Counted from the first letter of the stretch, positions 48,260-56,976 are shown. The stretch is 64,000 nt of DNA from Streptomyces sp. Tue6028 (GCF_002300165.1 NZ_MLCE01000029.1:97039-161038), one strand, 5' to 3'. Made by a program: numbers and translations. Notes: a model not told the origin generated them from the letters alone.

Positions 48260-49786
48260 ATGAGCAGCAGCGACCGGAGTCAGGCAGTGGACGTTCAGGA
48301 ACCCAAGACCTACGAAGTGCGCACTTACGGGTGCCAGATGAACGTGCACGACTCCGAACGGCTCTCCGGGCTCCTCGAGGGCGCCGGCTACGTGCGTGCG
48401 CCCGAGGGTTCGGACGGCGACGCCGACGTGGTCGTCTTCAACACCTGCGCCGTCCGGGAGAACGCCGACAACCGCCTTTACGGCAACCTCGGCCGCCTCG
48501 CCCCGATGAAGTCGAAGCGCCCCGGGATGCAGATCGCCGTCGGTGGCTGCCTGGCCCAGAAGGACCGCGACACCATCGTGAAGAAGGCGCCCTGGGTGGA
48601 CGTCGTCTTCGGGACGCACAACATCGGCAAGCTGCCGGTCCTCCTGGAGCGCGCCCGCGTCCAGGAAGAGGCCCAGGTCGAGATCGCCGAGTCGCTGGAG
48701 GCGTTCCCTTCGACGCTGCCCACTCGGCGTGAGAGCGCGTACGCCGCCTGGGTCTCCATCTCCGTCGGCTGCAACAACACCTGCACCTTCTGCATCGTCC
48801 CGGCGCTGCGCGGCAAGGAGAAGGACCGCAGGACGGGCGACATCCTGGCCGAGATCGAGGCGCTGGTCGGCGAGGGCGTCTCCGAGATCACGCTGCTCGG
48901 ACAGAACGTGAACGCCTATGGGAGCGACATCGGCGACCGCGAGGCCTTCAGCAAGCTGCTGCGGGCGTGCGGGCAGATCGAGGGACTGGAGCGCGTCCGC
49001 TTCACCTCCCCGCACCCGCGCGACTTCACGGACGACGTGATCGCCGCGATGGCGGAGACCCCGAACGTGATGCCGCAGCTGCACATGCCGCTCCAGTCCG
49101 GCTCGGACACCGTGCTGAAGGCGATGCGCCGCTCGTACCGCCAGGACCGCTACCTGGGGATCATCGAGAAGGTGCGCGCGGCCATCCCGCACGCGGCGAT
49201 CACCACCGACATCATCGTGGGCTTCCCCGGCGAGACCGAGGAGGACTTCGAGCAGACCATGCACGTGGTCCGCGAGGCCCGGTTCACCCAGGCGTTCACC
49301 TTCCAGTACTCCAAGCGCCCCGGAACGCCGGCGGCCACCATGGAGGGGCAGATCCCCAAGGAGGTCGTCCAGGCACGCTACGAGCGTCTCGTCGCGCTCC
49401 AGGAGGAGATCTCCTGGGACGAGAACAAGAAGCAGGTCGGCCGCACCCTGGAGCTGATGGTCGCCGAGGGCGAGGGCCGCAAGGACGGCGCCACCCACCG
49501 GCTCTCCGGCCGCGCCGCCGACAACCGCCTGGTCCACTTCACCAAGCCGGACGAAGAGGTGCGCCCCGGCGACGTGGTCACCGTCGAGATCACGTACGCC
49601 GCCCCGCACCACCTGCTCGCCGAGGGGCAGGTCCTGAACGTGCGCCGCACGCGCGCGGGGGACGCCTGGGAGAAGCGCACCGCCGCCGAGGCCGCGAAGC
49701 CGGCAGGTGTCATGCTCGGGCTGCCGAAGATCGGCGTGCCCGCACCGCTCCCGGTCGCCACGGGCAGCGGCTGCGGCTGCGACTGA
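48260..49786 (+). CDS. miaB: MiaB: tRNA-2-methylthio-N6-(dimethylallyl)adenosine synthase
   Basis: A 508-residue radical SAM methylthiotransferase that modifies i6A37 of tRNAs reading U-initial codons. N-terminal cluster cysteines are in YGCQMN, NTCAVRE and GGCLAQK; the radical SAM motif CNNTCTFC is at about residue 173; the TRAM domain spans about 395-460. The chain ends in an unusual SGCGCD. MiaA, which makes its substrate, is encoded 3.5 kb downstream in the same direction. No ribosome site of note; the ATG at 48260 is 12 bp after a TACCCTTGTC stretch. miaB-miaA-dapF-hflX order matches other actinobacteria. Confidence 0.96.
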   Translation: MSSSDRSQAVDVQEPKTYEVRTYGCQMNVHDSERLSGLLEGAGYVRAPEGSDGDADVVVFNTCAVRENADNRLYGNLGRLAPMKSKRPGMQIAVGGCLAQKDRDTIVKKAPWVDVVFGTHNIGKLPVLLERARVQEEAQVEIAESLEAFPSTLPTRRESAYAAWVSISVGCNNTCTFCIVPALRGKEKDRRTGDILAEIEALVGEGVSEITLLGQNVNAYGSDIGDREAFSKLLRACGQIEGLERVRFTSPHPRDFTDDVIAAMAETPNVMPQLHMPLQSGSDTVLKAMRRSYRQDRYLGIIEKVRAAIPHAAITTDIIVGFPGETEEDFEQTMHVVREARFTQAFTFQYSKRPGTPAATMEGQIPKEVVQARYERLVALQEEISWDENKKQVGRTLELMVAEGEGRKDGATHRLSGRAADNRLVHFTKPDEEVRPGDVVTVEITYAAPHHLLAEGQVLNVRRTRAGDAWEKRTAAEAAKPAGVMLGLPKIGVPAPLPVATGSGCGCD

Positions 49787-49814
49787 ACCGGCCTGACCGG
49801 GGCCGGGGCGACCC

Positions 49815-49834
49815 GGCCTGACCGGAGTCAGGCC
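49815..49834 (+). terminator. Terminator hairpin after miaB
   Basis: GGCCTGAC-CGGA-GTCAGGCC, a perfect 8-bp stem with a 4-nt loop, 29 bp after the miaB stop; CCGACCC/GGGTCGG forms a second hairpin just downstream. Confidence 0.65.
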
Positions 49835-49869
49835 GACCCCGGTCCGATCAGGGTCGGCCGCTCCGACGT

Positions 49870-50019
49870 GACCGGGACGAGCCCACCCAGGCCTGACCGG
49901 GACGAGCCGACCCAGGCCTGGCCGGGACGAGCCGACCCAGGCCTGGCCGGGACGAGCCCACCCAGGCCTGACCGGGACGAGCCCACCCAGGCCTGACCGG
50001 GACGAGCCCACCCAGGCCT
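49870..50019. repeat. 25-bp minisatellite, six copies
   Basis: Six head-to-tail 25-bp units beginning GACCGGGACGAGCC and ending ACCCAGGCCT, with substitutions only at two or three positions. The 25-bp period is not a multiple of three, so it is not coding. It occupies the centre of the 407-bp gap after miaB; the remainder (50020-50193) is unremarkable. Confidence 0.95.
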
Positions 50020-50193
50020 GACCCAGGGACTGTCCCGGACCGACCGGAGGCGGGGGCTGACGCGAGCCCCGGACCCGCGGGCGGGCTCGTCGGCGAGGGT
50101 TCACCCGGCTGCACGCGCACGCGCCCCTTCCTGCTCACGGGCTGGAAGGCGACTCGGGGCTGATCACCCACCGAGCGCGTTACGCTGCGGATC

Positions 50194-50913
50194 ATGCTTG
50201 TAGCCGCCGCAGTCTGCCCCTGCCCTCCGCTGCTCGTCCCCGACGTCGCCGCCGCCGCGGCCCCCGAGCTGGACGCCGCGCGCGCCGCGTGCACCGACGC
50301 GGTGGGACTGCTGGCCGCTTCCCGTCCCGACCTGCTGGTCGTCGTGGGGCCCGCCGACGAGTCCGGGCGTGGGACGTTCCCGCAAGGGGCACCTGGCTCC
50401 TTCCGTGGGTTCGGCGTCGATCTCGACGTGCACCTCGGGGGAGAGGGGCCCGCCCCGGCCGCGGCGGAGCGTGGGCTGCCGCCGTCGCTGGCCGTCGCCG
50501 CGTGGCTGCTGGAGCGGACGGACTGGTCCGACGCCCCCGTCGAGGGACTCGGCGTGGGCGAACCCCTCGCGGCCGAGCGCTGCGTCCGGGCCGGGCAGGC
50601 GATCGCCGGACGGGCCGAGCGGGTGGCGCTGCTGGTGATGGGCGACGCCAGCGCGTGCCGGACGCTCAAGGCGCCGGGCTATCTCGACGAGCGTGCGGAA
50701 GCCTTCGACGCCGAGGTCGCCCGGGCGCTGGGAGCGGCGGACCTGGCGGCGCTGAAGGCGCTGGACAGCGAGCTTGCGTACGAGCTGAAGGCCTCGGGCC
50801 GAGCCGCCTGGCAGGTCCTCGCGGGCGCCGCCGAGGGCGCGGGGCTGGGCGGCGCCCTGCTCTACGACGACGCTCCCTACGGAGTGGGATACCTGGTCGC
50901 GGCCTGGTCGTAG
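50194..50913 (+). CDS. Class III extradiol dioxygenase subunit B-like protein
   Basis: 239 residues resembling LigB-type extradiol dioxygenases (AMMECR1-neighbour type). N-terminal VAAAVCPCPPLLVPDV and the LLVVVGPADESG, LLVMGDASACR and YDDAPYGVGYLVA segments are the matching blocks. The usual iron ligands (two His, one Glu) are not obvious, with Cys7/Cys9 and Pro where His often lies, so catalysis on catechols is uncertain. Conserved downstream of miaB in Streptomyces. The ATG at 50194 follows ACGCTGCGGATC without a clear SD. A strong terminator lies 49 bp past the stop. Confidence 0.75.
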   Translation: MLVAAAVCPCPPLLVPDVAAAAAPELDAARAACTDAVGLLAASRPDLLVVVGPADESGRGTFPQGAPGSFRGFGVDLDVHLGGEGPAPAAAERGLPPSLAVAAWLLERTDWSDAPVEGLGVGEPLAAERCVRAGQAIAGRAERVALLVMGDASACRTLKAPGYLDERAEAFDAEVARALGAADLAALKALDSELAYELKASGRAAWQVLAGAAEGAGLGGALLYDDAPYGVGYLVAAWS

Positions 50914-50961
50914 CGGACCTGCCGGTGCGCGCGAGCCGGCCGGGTGGGCCGGGCGTGAAAA

Positions 50962-51005
50962 CGGCGGACGGCCGGGAGCCTGGTGCGCTCCGCGGCCGTC
51001 CGCCG
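50962..51005. terminator. Bidirectional terminator
   Basis: CGGCGGACGGCC (50962-50973) and GGCCGTCCGCCG (50994-51005) form a perfect 12-bp stem; the 20-nt loop GGGAGCC...GCTCC pairs further. It lies between convergent genes. Confidence 0.85.
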
Positions 51006-51019
51006 ATATGCGGTGCTGT

Positions 51020-51283
51020 TCAGGATGCCGGAGGCGGGGACGGCGCGTCCGGCGGGGGCGTGGGCCCGCCACTGTCCTTGTGCGCGAGTCGGTCCATGGC
51101 ACCCTTCGCCTTGTCCGTGCCCGTGTGGATCTTGTCGCTGTACTTGTGCTTGGTCTTCTCGTCGACCACCTTCGCGGCCTTGTCCAGACCGTCGGTGACC
51201 TTGCCCCCGTGCTGCTGCGCGAGGTCCGAGACCTTGTCCTTCGCAGGCGCCAGCTTGGACTTCAATGTCTCCAGGAGACTCAT
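51020..51283 (-). CDS. MT0933-like antitoxin family protein
   Basis: 87 residues, charged and helical (residues 1-65: KSKLAPAKDKVSDLAQQHGGKV, then DGLDKAAKVVDEKTKHKY, read in parts), with a Pro-rich tail. It matches the small Rv0909/MT0933-type antitoxin family. No partner toxin gene is adjacent, which is usual for Streptomyces copies, so a true toxin-antitoxin role is doubtful. The ATG at 51283 follows AAGGGGA at a proper distance. It is 24 bp downstream of another small charged protein and likely cotranscribed. Confidence 0.75.
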   Translation of the reverse strand: MSLLETLKSKLAPAKDKVSDLAQQHGGKVTDGLDKAAKVVDEKTKHKYSDKIHTGTDKAKGAMDRLAHKDSGGPTPPPDAPSPPPAS

Positions 51284-51307
51284 GGTTCCCCTTCTCTCGC
51301 GGGACAG

Positions 51308-51565
51308 TTACTTGCGGGCGCCCTCACCGGCCTCGTTGTCCGCGGCCTTGTCGGCCGTCTGCTGCTGAGGAATCTCCACGTCCTCCTCGGCGGCGGTCGC
51401 CGCGGGCTTCTCCGCGGTGGCCGGTCCTCCGGTCTCGGACGATGCCTTCGCCTCCTCCGCCGTCTCCGCCGCGGCGTCGGCCCGGCGCGGGCCGGTCTGC
51501 ACCTCGGCGGTCGACGCCTCCTCCGTGGCCTTCGACTTCCGGAGAAGCCGTGCAAAAACGCCCAT
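51308..51565 (-). CDS. Small acidic, Ala/Glu-rich protein of unknown function
   Basis: 85 residues, unrecognised. A short basic N-terminus (MGVFARLLRKSK) could bind membrane or nucleic acid; the rest is Ala/Glu/Thr-rich and probably disordered. The ATG at 51565 has GGAG five bases upstream. It precedes the antitoxin-like gene on the same strand and is divergent from miaA. No function can be given. Confidence 0.65.
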   Translation of the reverse strand: MGVFARLLRKSKATEEASTAEVQTGPRRADAAAETAEEAKASSETGGPATAEKPAATAAEEDVEIPQQQTADKAADNEAGEGARK

Positions 51566-51748
51566 ATCCACTCCATACGTTACTCGTGAGGGCGAAATCC
51601 CGCGTCACCCGGTGCGTCCCATTGCGTCGCCCGGGTCACCGGTCCTCGAAAACCGGCGGCTGGAACCTCGCAACAGGCAACGACGCCGGACCCGTGGCGT
51701 CACGTAGCTCGTTGGAGGAGAGTCCGGGAGGTTTGCGAGACTGGTGCG

Positions 51749-52687
51749 GTGAGTAGCGCACCCCCCGCCCCCAGGGTCATCGCCGTCGTAGGACCGACCG
51801 CGGCAGGAAAGTCTGATCTGGGCGTTTTCCTCGCCCGGCGCCTCGGAGGCGAGGTCGTCAACGCCGACTCGATGCAGTTGTATCGAGGGATGGACATCGG
51901 CACCGCCAAGCTGACGCCCGAGGAGCGCGACGGCGTCCCGCATCACCTCCTGGACATCTGGGACGTCACGGTCACGGCCAGCGTCGCCGAGTACCAGCGG
52001 CTCGCCCGCACCCGTATCGACTCCCTCCTCGCCGAAGGCCGCTGGCCGATCCTGGTCGGGGGTTCCGGCCTGTACGTCCGGGGAGCCGTCGACAACCTCG
52101 AGTTCCCCGGCACCGACCCCGAGGTGCGGGCCCGCCTGGAGGAGGAGCTCGGCCTGCGCGGATCGGGCGCCCTGCACGCCCGTCTGGCCGCGGCCGACCC
52201 CGAGGCCGGCCGCGCGATCCTGCCCAGCAACGGCCGGCGCATCGTCCGCGCCCTCGAAGTCATCGAGATCACCGGGAAGCCCTTCACCGCCAACCTGCCG
52301 GGTCATGACTCCGTCTACGACACCCTCCAGATCGGCGTCGACGTGGCGCGCCCCGAGCTCGACGACCGCATCGCCCGCCGGGTCGACCGCATGTGGGACG
52401 CGGGGCTCGTCGAAGAGGTGCGCACGCTGGAGGAGCAGGGCCTGCGTGAGGGGCGCACGGCGTCGCGTGCGCTCGGATACCAGCAGGTGCTGGCGGCTCT
52501 CGCGGGCGAATGCACCGAGGAAGAGGCGCGCGCGGAGACCGTGCGCGCCACCAAACGCTTCGCGCGCCGACAGGATTCCTGGTTCCGTCGCGACCCCCGG
52601 GTGCACTGGCTCAGCGGCGCTGCGGCGGATCTCACAGAACTCCCGGAACTCGCACTGGCGTTGGTCGAACGACCGGTTACAGCCTGA
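51749..52687 (+). CDS. miaA: MiaA: tRNA dimethylallyltransferase
   Basis: 312 residues. It adds dimethylallyl to A37 of tRNAs, making the substrate of MiaB. P-loop GPTAAGKS, the NADSMQLY catalytic Asp, WPILVGGSGLYVRG and the C-terminal TKRFARRQDSWFRRD are family motifs. The GTG at 51749 leaves only nine residues before the P-loop strand; GGGAGG lies further off than ideal. Downstream are a membrane protein and dapF on the same strand. Confidence 0.95.
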   Translation: MSSAPPAPRVIAVVGPTAAGKSDLGVFLARRLGGEVVNADSMQLYRGMDIGTAKLTPEERDGVPHHLLDIWDVTVTASVAEYQRLARTRIDSLLAEGRWPILVGGSGLYVRGAVDNLEFPGTDPEVRARLEEELGLRGSGALHARLAAADPEAGRAILPSNGRRIVRALEVIEITGKPFTANLPGHDSVYDTLQIGVDVARPELDDRIARRVDRMWDAGLVEEVRTLEEQGLREGRTASRALGYQQVLAALAGECTEEEARAETVRATKRFARRQDSWFRRDPRVHWLSGAAADLTELPELALALVERPVTA

Positions 52688-52788
52688 TCACGTCATGGCA
52701 TCGGGACGCTCCGGCCGTCATCGCGGCCTCCGGCGCCGTGCCATCATCGAGCTTCGATCGACCAGTGAAGTCCGAGTTGGGAGGGCGC

Positions 52789-53358
52789 GTGGCGATGGAG
52801 GCCGGCCCTCGCGACACAGCACGAGACACCGAGCACGGCGCCGATCCGGACGGAGACCGTCCGGGCATCGGCCCCGATGGAGATCGTCTGAGCATCGACC
52901 CGGACGGAGACCGTCTGAACCCCGAGCCGGGCGCGGAGCGACTGAGCTCCGACGGTCCCGAGGACACCCCGGGCGGTGTGACCGCCGACGGGCCCGGGCT
53001 CGACGAGATGTCCCCGGGACCCGAGGTCGAGGTCGAGCTGCGCCCGCAGCGCAGGCTGCGCATCTGGCAGCTCGCGCCCATCGTGGGGCTGGCCGCGACC
53101 GGCTCGCTGATGTTCGCCTTCCCGTTGGCCTTCGAGTTCGGTGACGGCGGAGCCGTCGTCGCCATGCTCGGCCTGCTGATCTGCTCGTGCGCCGCGGGCT
53201 GGGGCATGATGGCCGCCCGCCGCGTCGGCTACACCTGGCCGGGCTTCCCGCCGCGGGGCTCCGGCCGCCGCCCGGACTGGCGCGTGGCGATCGCGTACAT
53301 GGTGGTCGTCGCCGCGGTGGCGGTGCTCGCCGTGTGGCGTGTGGCGCGGCTGCGCTGA
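52789..53358 (+). CDS. Membrane protein with acidic repeat N-terminus
   Basis: 189 residues, unknown function. Residues 15-55 contain four 9-residue repeats of the PDGDRL.I type (27-bp DNA units). A linker leads to three predicted membrane helices (about 85-180: IVGLAATGSLMFAFPLAF, VVAMLGLLICSCAAGW, VAIAYMVVVAAVAVLAV). The GTG at 52789 has GGGAGG about 4 nt upstream. It is conserved between miaA and dapF in Streptomyces, at least in the membrane part. dapF starts 70 bp downstream. Confidence 0.7.
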   Translation: MAMEAGPRDTARDTEHGADPDGDRPGIGPDGDRLSIDPDGDRLNPEPGAERLSSDGPEDTPGGVTADGPGLDEMSPGPEVEVELRPQRRLRIWQLAPIVGLAATGSLMFAFPLAFEFGDGGAVVAMLGLLICSCAAGWGMMAARRVGYTWPGFPPRGSGRRPDWRVAIAYMVVVAAVAVLAVWRVARLR

Positions 53359-53428
53359 CCCCGCCGTCGCCCGTGCCGACGGGCCCCGCGGCGGCGGGAG
53401 TGTCGTGCCGACCCCGTACGATCGAGGA

Positions 53429-54298
53429 ATGAGCACGCGGATCGCCTTCCTCAAGGGCCACGGGACCGAGAACGACTTCGTGATCATCCCGGACCCGGAG
53501 AACGCCATCGACCTGCCTCCGGCCGCCGTCGCCGCCCTGTGCGACCGGCGCGCGGGCATCGGCGGCGACGGTCTGCTGCACGTGGTCAGGTCCGCCGCGC
53601 ATCCCGAGGCCAGGGCGATGGCCACCGAGGCGGAGTGGTTCATGGACTACCGCAATGGCGACGGCTCGACCGTCGAGATGTGCGGCAACGGCGTGCGGGT
53701 CTTCGCGCGCTACCTCCAGCGTGCCGGACACGTGGCCGAAGGGGACATCGCGGTCGCCACGCGCGGGGGCGTGAAGACCGTGCACCTGGCCAAGGACGGG
53801 GACGTCACGGTCGGCATGGGCAAGGCACTCCTCCCCGAAGGCGACGTGACCGTCCGGGTCGACGAGCGCAGCTGGCCCGCCCGCAACGTGAACATGGGCA
53901 ATCCGCACGCGGTCGCCTTCGTGGACGACCTCGCGCACGCCGGCAATCTGTTCACGCCCCCGCCGTTCAGCCCGGCGTCGGCCTACCCGGACGGGGTCAA
54001 TGTCGAGTTCGTGGTCGACCGCGGACCGCGCCACGTGGCCCTGCGGGTGCACGAGCGCGGCGTCGGGGAGACCCGCTCGTGCGGCACGGGCGCGTGCGCG
54101 GTGGCCGTCGCCACGGCGCGCCGCGACGGCGCCGACCCGGCCGTGACGGGCACGCCCGCGACGTACACCGTCGACGTGCCCGGCGGGCGCCTGGTCATCA
54201 CCGAGCGCCCGGACGGCGAGATCGAGATGACGGGGCCCGCGGTGATCGTCGCCGAGGGCGAGATCGACGCGGAATGGCTGGCCGCCGCGCAGGGCTGA
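53429..54298 (+). CDS. dapF: DapF: diaminopimelate epimerase
   Basis: 289 residues. It converts LL- to meso-diaminopimelate; Streptomyces walls mostly use the LL form, so the enzyme supplies lysine and any meso form. The two active-site cysteines lie in MCGNGVR (about residue 92) and SCGTGAC (about 227). The twin-domain pattern FLKGHGTENDF and NMGNPHAV is intact. The ATG at 53429 has GAGG upstream. A 467-bp non-coding region follows. Confidence 0.96.
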   Translation: MSTRIAFLKGHGTENDFVIIPDPENAIDLPPAAVAALCDRRAGIGGDGLLHVVRSAAHPEARAMATEAEWFMDYRNGDGSTVEMCGNGVRVFARYLQRAGHVAEGDIAVATRGGVKTVHLAKDGDVTVGMGKALLPEGDVTVRVDERSWPARNVNMGNPHAVAFVDDLAHAGNLFTPPPFSPASAYPDGVNVEFVVDRGPRHVALRVHERGVGETRSCGTGACAVAVATARRDGADPAVTGTPATYTVDVPGGRLVITERPDGEIEMTGPAVIVAEGEIDAEWLAAAQG

Positions 54299-54765
54299 GC
54301 CCCCGCGGCATCCCGTCCGGCGAACCGCCCGGCCTTCAGCCGCACCACACGGCACCGCGGTGCGATGCACGCACCGCACCGCACCGCCCCGTTCCGGCCG
54401 GGCCGCACGGTTCTGGTCGGGATCATGCGGCGCGGCGGCGCAGTGCATGGCATCGGCCCGTTCCGGCCGGGCCGCACGAGTCCGGCCGGGACCACACGGC
54501 ACCGGACCGCGCCGCACGGCACCGGACCGTGCCGCTCCGGTCGAGGTGTCGTTCCCCGCTCTCTCCCCAACCAAAGATCGAAACCGTAAACCCCCGATCC
54601 ATCGCTCGAATGGGTGATCCGTTTCACGCTCGGCGAGAGGCGGTCAGTCGAGCGTGATGGGCTCGGTAGCATCAAGCACCGGCCCGGACGGGGGATCGAG
54701 GCAATCCCCTGAGCCGTGTTCGCCATGGGGCACCCGTCCGCCGGTCTACGCAGCCGGAGGTGCCC
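54299..54765. repeat. Repeat-rich non-coding region before the RSH gene
   Basis: Direct repeats: CCCGTTCCGGCCGGGCCGCA at 54388-54407 and again at 54457-54476 (the match extends two bases), and CACGGCACCGGACCG at 54495-54509 and 54515-54529. CACCG is also iterated at 54371-54385. The segment from about 54550 on loses the repeats and is relatively A-rich; TAGCAT at 54667-54672 is a possible -10 for the RSH gene, about 90 bp from its start. No coding potential. Confidence 0.7.
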
Positions 54766-56976
54766 ATGAGTGCGGAGGCGACGAATCCCGCGACGCCAGG
54801 TCCTGCGACGCCCGCCCCCAAGGTCTCGGCCTCGCTGGAGCAGGCGGTCCCCGCGGCACACCGCAGGAAGAGCCGTCCGCGGATCGACCTGCGCCGCCTC
54901 GGCAGGGCCGCGCTGCTGGGCCCGGCGGCCCGCGACCGGCTGCCCGACGCCATCGGCCATGTCGCCGACGCGCACCGCGCCCACCACCCCGACGCGGACC
55001 TCGAGGCCCTGCGCCGCGCGTACGTGCTGGCCGAGTCCTCGCACCGGGGCCAGATGCGCAAGAGCGGCGAGCCGTACATCACGCACCCCCTCGCGGTGAC
55101 CCTGATCCTCGCCGAACTCGGCGCGGAGACCACGACGTTGACCGCCTCCCTGCTCCACGACACCGTCGAAGACACGGAAGTGACGCTCGATCAGGTGCGG
55201 GAGGAGTTCGGGGAGGAGGTCCGCTACCTGGTCGACGGCGTCACCAAACTGGAGAAGGTCGACTACGGCGCCGCCGCCGAGCCCGAGACCTTCCGCAAGA
55301 TGCTCGTCGCGACCGGCAACGACGTCCGCGTGATGTCGATCAAACTCGCCGACCGGCTGCACAACATGAGGACCCTCGGCGTCATGCGCCCCGAGAAACA
55401 GGCGCGGATCGCCAAGGTGACCAGGGACGTGCTGATCCCGCTCGCCGAACGGCTCGGCGTCCAGGTGCTGAAGACCGAGCTGGAGGACCTCGTCTTCGCG
55501 ATCCTGCACCCCGAGGAGTACGAGCGCACCCGGGAGCTGATCGCCGAGAACGCGGCGCGCGCCGGCGACCCGCTCGCGGAGATCGCCGACGAGGCCCGCG
55601 CGGTCCTGCGCGACGCGGGCATCCAGGCCGAAGTCCTCGTGAGGCCACGGCATTTCGTCTCCGTGCACCGGGTGTCGCGCAAGCGCGGACCGATGCGCGG
55701 CGCCGACTTCGGGCGGCTCCTGGTGCTGGTGAACGAGGACGCGGACTGCTACGGCGTCCTGGGCGAACTGCACACCTGTCTCACCCCGGTGGTCTCGGAG
55801 TTCAAGGACTTCATCGCCGTCCCCAAGTTCAACCTCTACCAGTCGCTGCACACGGCGGTGGCGCGCGGGGACGGGGAGGTGGCCGAAGTCCTCATCCGCA
55901 CCCACCAGATGCACAAGGTCGCCGAGGCCGGAGTCATCGCGCTCGGCAGCCCCTACGCCACGCCGTCGGAGGACCAGGCCGACGGCGACGGCGAACGGCC
56001 CGACGGCGAGCGCGCCGACCCGACCCGCCCCGGCTGGCTGTCCCGGCTCCTCGACTGGCAACAGGGTGCCCCGGATCCGGACACCTTCTGGTCCACCCTG
56101 CGCGAGGATCTCGCCCAGGACCGCGAGATCACCGTCTTCCGAGCCGACGGCGGCTCGCTGGGCCTCCCCGAGGGAGCCAGCTGCGTGGACGCGGCGTACG
56201 CGCAGTACGGCGAGGACGCCCACGCCTGCATCGGCGCCCGCGTCAACGGCCGTCTGGCGACGCTGAGTACGGTCCTCAGGGACGGCGACACCGTGCAGCT
56301 CCTGATGGGCCAGGACCCGGCCTCCGAGCCGTCCAGGGAGTGGCTGGAGCACGCGCACACGCCCGCCGCGCGGATCGCCATCCAGCGCTGGCTGGCCGCG
56401 CACCCCTCACCCGCCGCCGACCCGTCGTCCGAGGATTCCGGGGCACCCGAGGCCGCCCGCCGCCCGGCCGTCGAGGCCCCCGCCGAGCGTCCCGTCCAGG
56501 ACACGCCCGCGGAACGGCCCGCCGCCAGCGCCGTCGTCGACCAACCGGGCGCGTCCGTACGCCTCGCCGGATGCTGTACGCCCGTACCGCCCGACGAGGT
56601 GACCGGCTTCGCCGTGCGCGGGGGAGTGGTGACCGTCCACCGGGTGGAGTGCGCCGGGGCGACGCGCATGAAGAGCGGGGGACGTGCGGAGATCGGCGTG
56701 CGCTGGGGGGACACCACCGAATGCCGCGTCACCCTGGTCGCCGAGTCCTTCGGCCGGCCCCACCTGCTCGCCGACCTCACCGAGGCCATCGCCCTGGAGG
56801 GCGTCGCCATCGTCTCGGCCACCGTCGAACCCCCCAGCCAGCAGCGCGTGCGCCACACGTACACGCTCCAACTTCCGGACGCGGCGCGCCTGCCCCGCCT
56901 GATGCGGGCCATGCGGAACGTGCCGGGGGTGTACGACGTGAGCCGCGCGCAGCACCAGGCGGCAGCCCCGCAATAG
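54766..56976 (+). CDS. rshA: RelA/SpoT homologue (second (p)ppGpp enzyme)
   Basis: 736 residues. HD hydrolase domain (about 65-220) with RGQMRKSGEPYITHPLAV, LLHDTVEDT and KLADRLHNMRTL intact. The synthetase domain (about 235-385) is divergent: the ATP loop reads RPRHFVSVHRVSRKRG and the charged motif before IAVPKFNLYQSLHT is EFKD, a mixture of the RXKD and EXDD types. A TGS domain (about 445-505), a zinc-finger-like region (LAGCCTPVPPDEV, HRVECAGA) and an ACT domain follow. In S. coelicolor the locus encodes RshA, which supports (p)ppGpp synthesis on phosphate starvation; relA is elsewhere. The ATG at 54766 has GGAGG at 5 nt; the GTG at 54760 is too close. Confidence 0.9.
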   Translation: MSAEATNPATPGPATPAPKVSASLEQAVPAAHRRKSRPRIDLRRLGRAALLGPAARDRLPDAIGHVADAHRAHHPDADLEALRRAYVLAESSHRGQMRKSGEPYITHPLAVTLILAELGAETTTLTASLLHDTVEDTEVTLDQVREEFGEEVRYLVDGVTKLEKVDYGAAAEPETFRKMLVATGNDVRVMSIKLADRLHNMRTLGVMRPEKQARIAKVTRDVLIPLAERLGVQVLKTELEDLVFAILHPEEYERTRELIAENAARAGDPLAEIADEARAVLRDAGIQAEVLVRPRHFVSVHRVSRKRGPMRGADFGRLLVLVNEDADCYGVLGELHTCLTPVVSEFKDFIAVPKFNLYQSLHTAVARGDGEVAEVLIRTHQMHKVAEAGVIALGSPYATPSEDQADGDGERPDGERADPTRPGWLSRLLDWQQGAPDPDTFWSTLREDLAQDREITVFRADGGSLGLPEGASCVDAAYAQYGEDAHACIGARVNGRLATLSTVLRDGDTVQLLMGQDPASEPSREWLEHAHTPAARIAIQRWLAAHPSPAADPSSEDSGAPEAARRPAVEAPAERPVQDTPAERPAASAVVDQPGASVRLAGCCTPVPPDEVTGFAVRGGVVTVHRVECAGATRMKSGGRAEIGVRWGDTTECRVTLVAESFGRPHLLADLTEAIALEGVAIVSATVEPPSQQRVRHTYTLQLPDAARLPRLMRAMRNVPGVYDVSRAQHQAAAPQ

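Noticed and set aside
49870..50019. 25-bp array considered as a CRISPR array
   Set aside because: The units are directly contiguous with no spacers and there are no cas genes in the window.
48143..50104. Minus-strand open frame with repeated WVGSSRPGLG-type peptides
   Set aside because: The peptide repeats come from the 25-bp minisatellite read in shifting frames; most of the frame is antisense to miaB.
54371..54385. Iterated CACCG considered as a CRISPR-like repeat
   Set aside because: Units are 5 bp with no spacers; simple slippage repeat.
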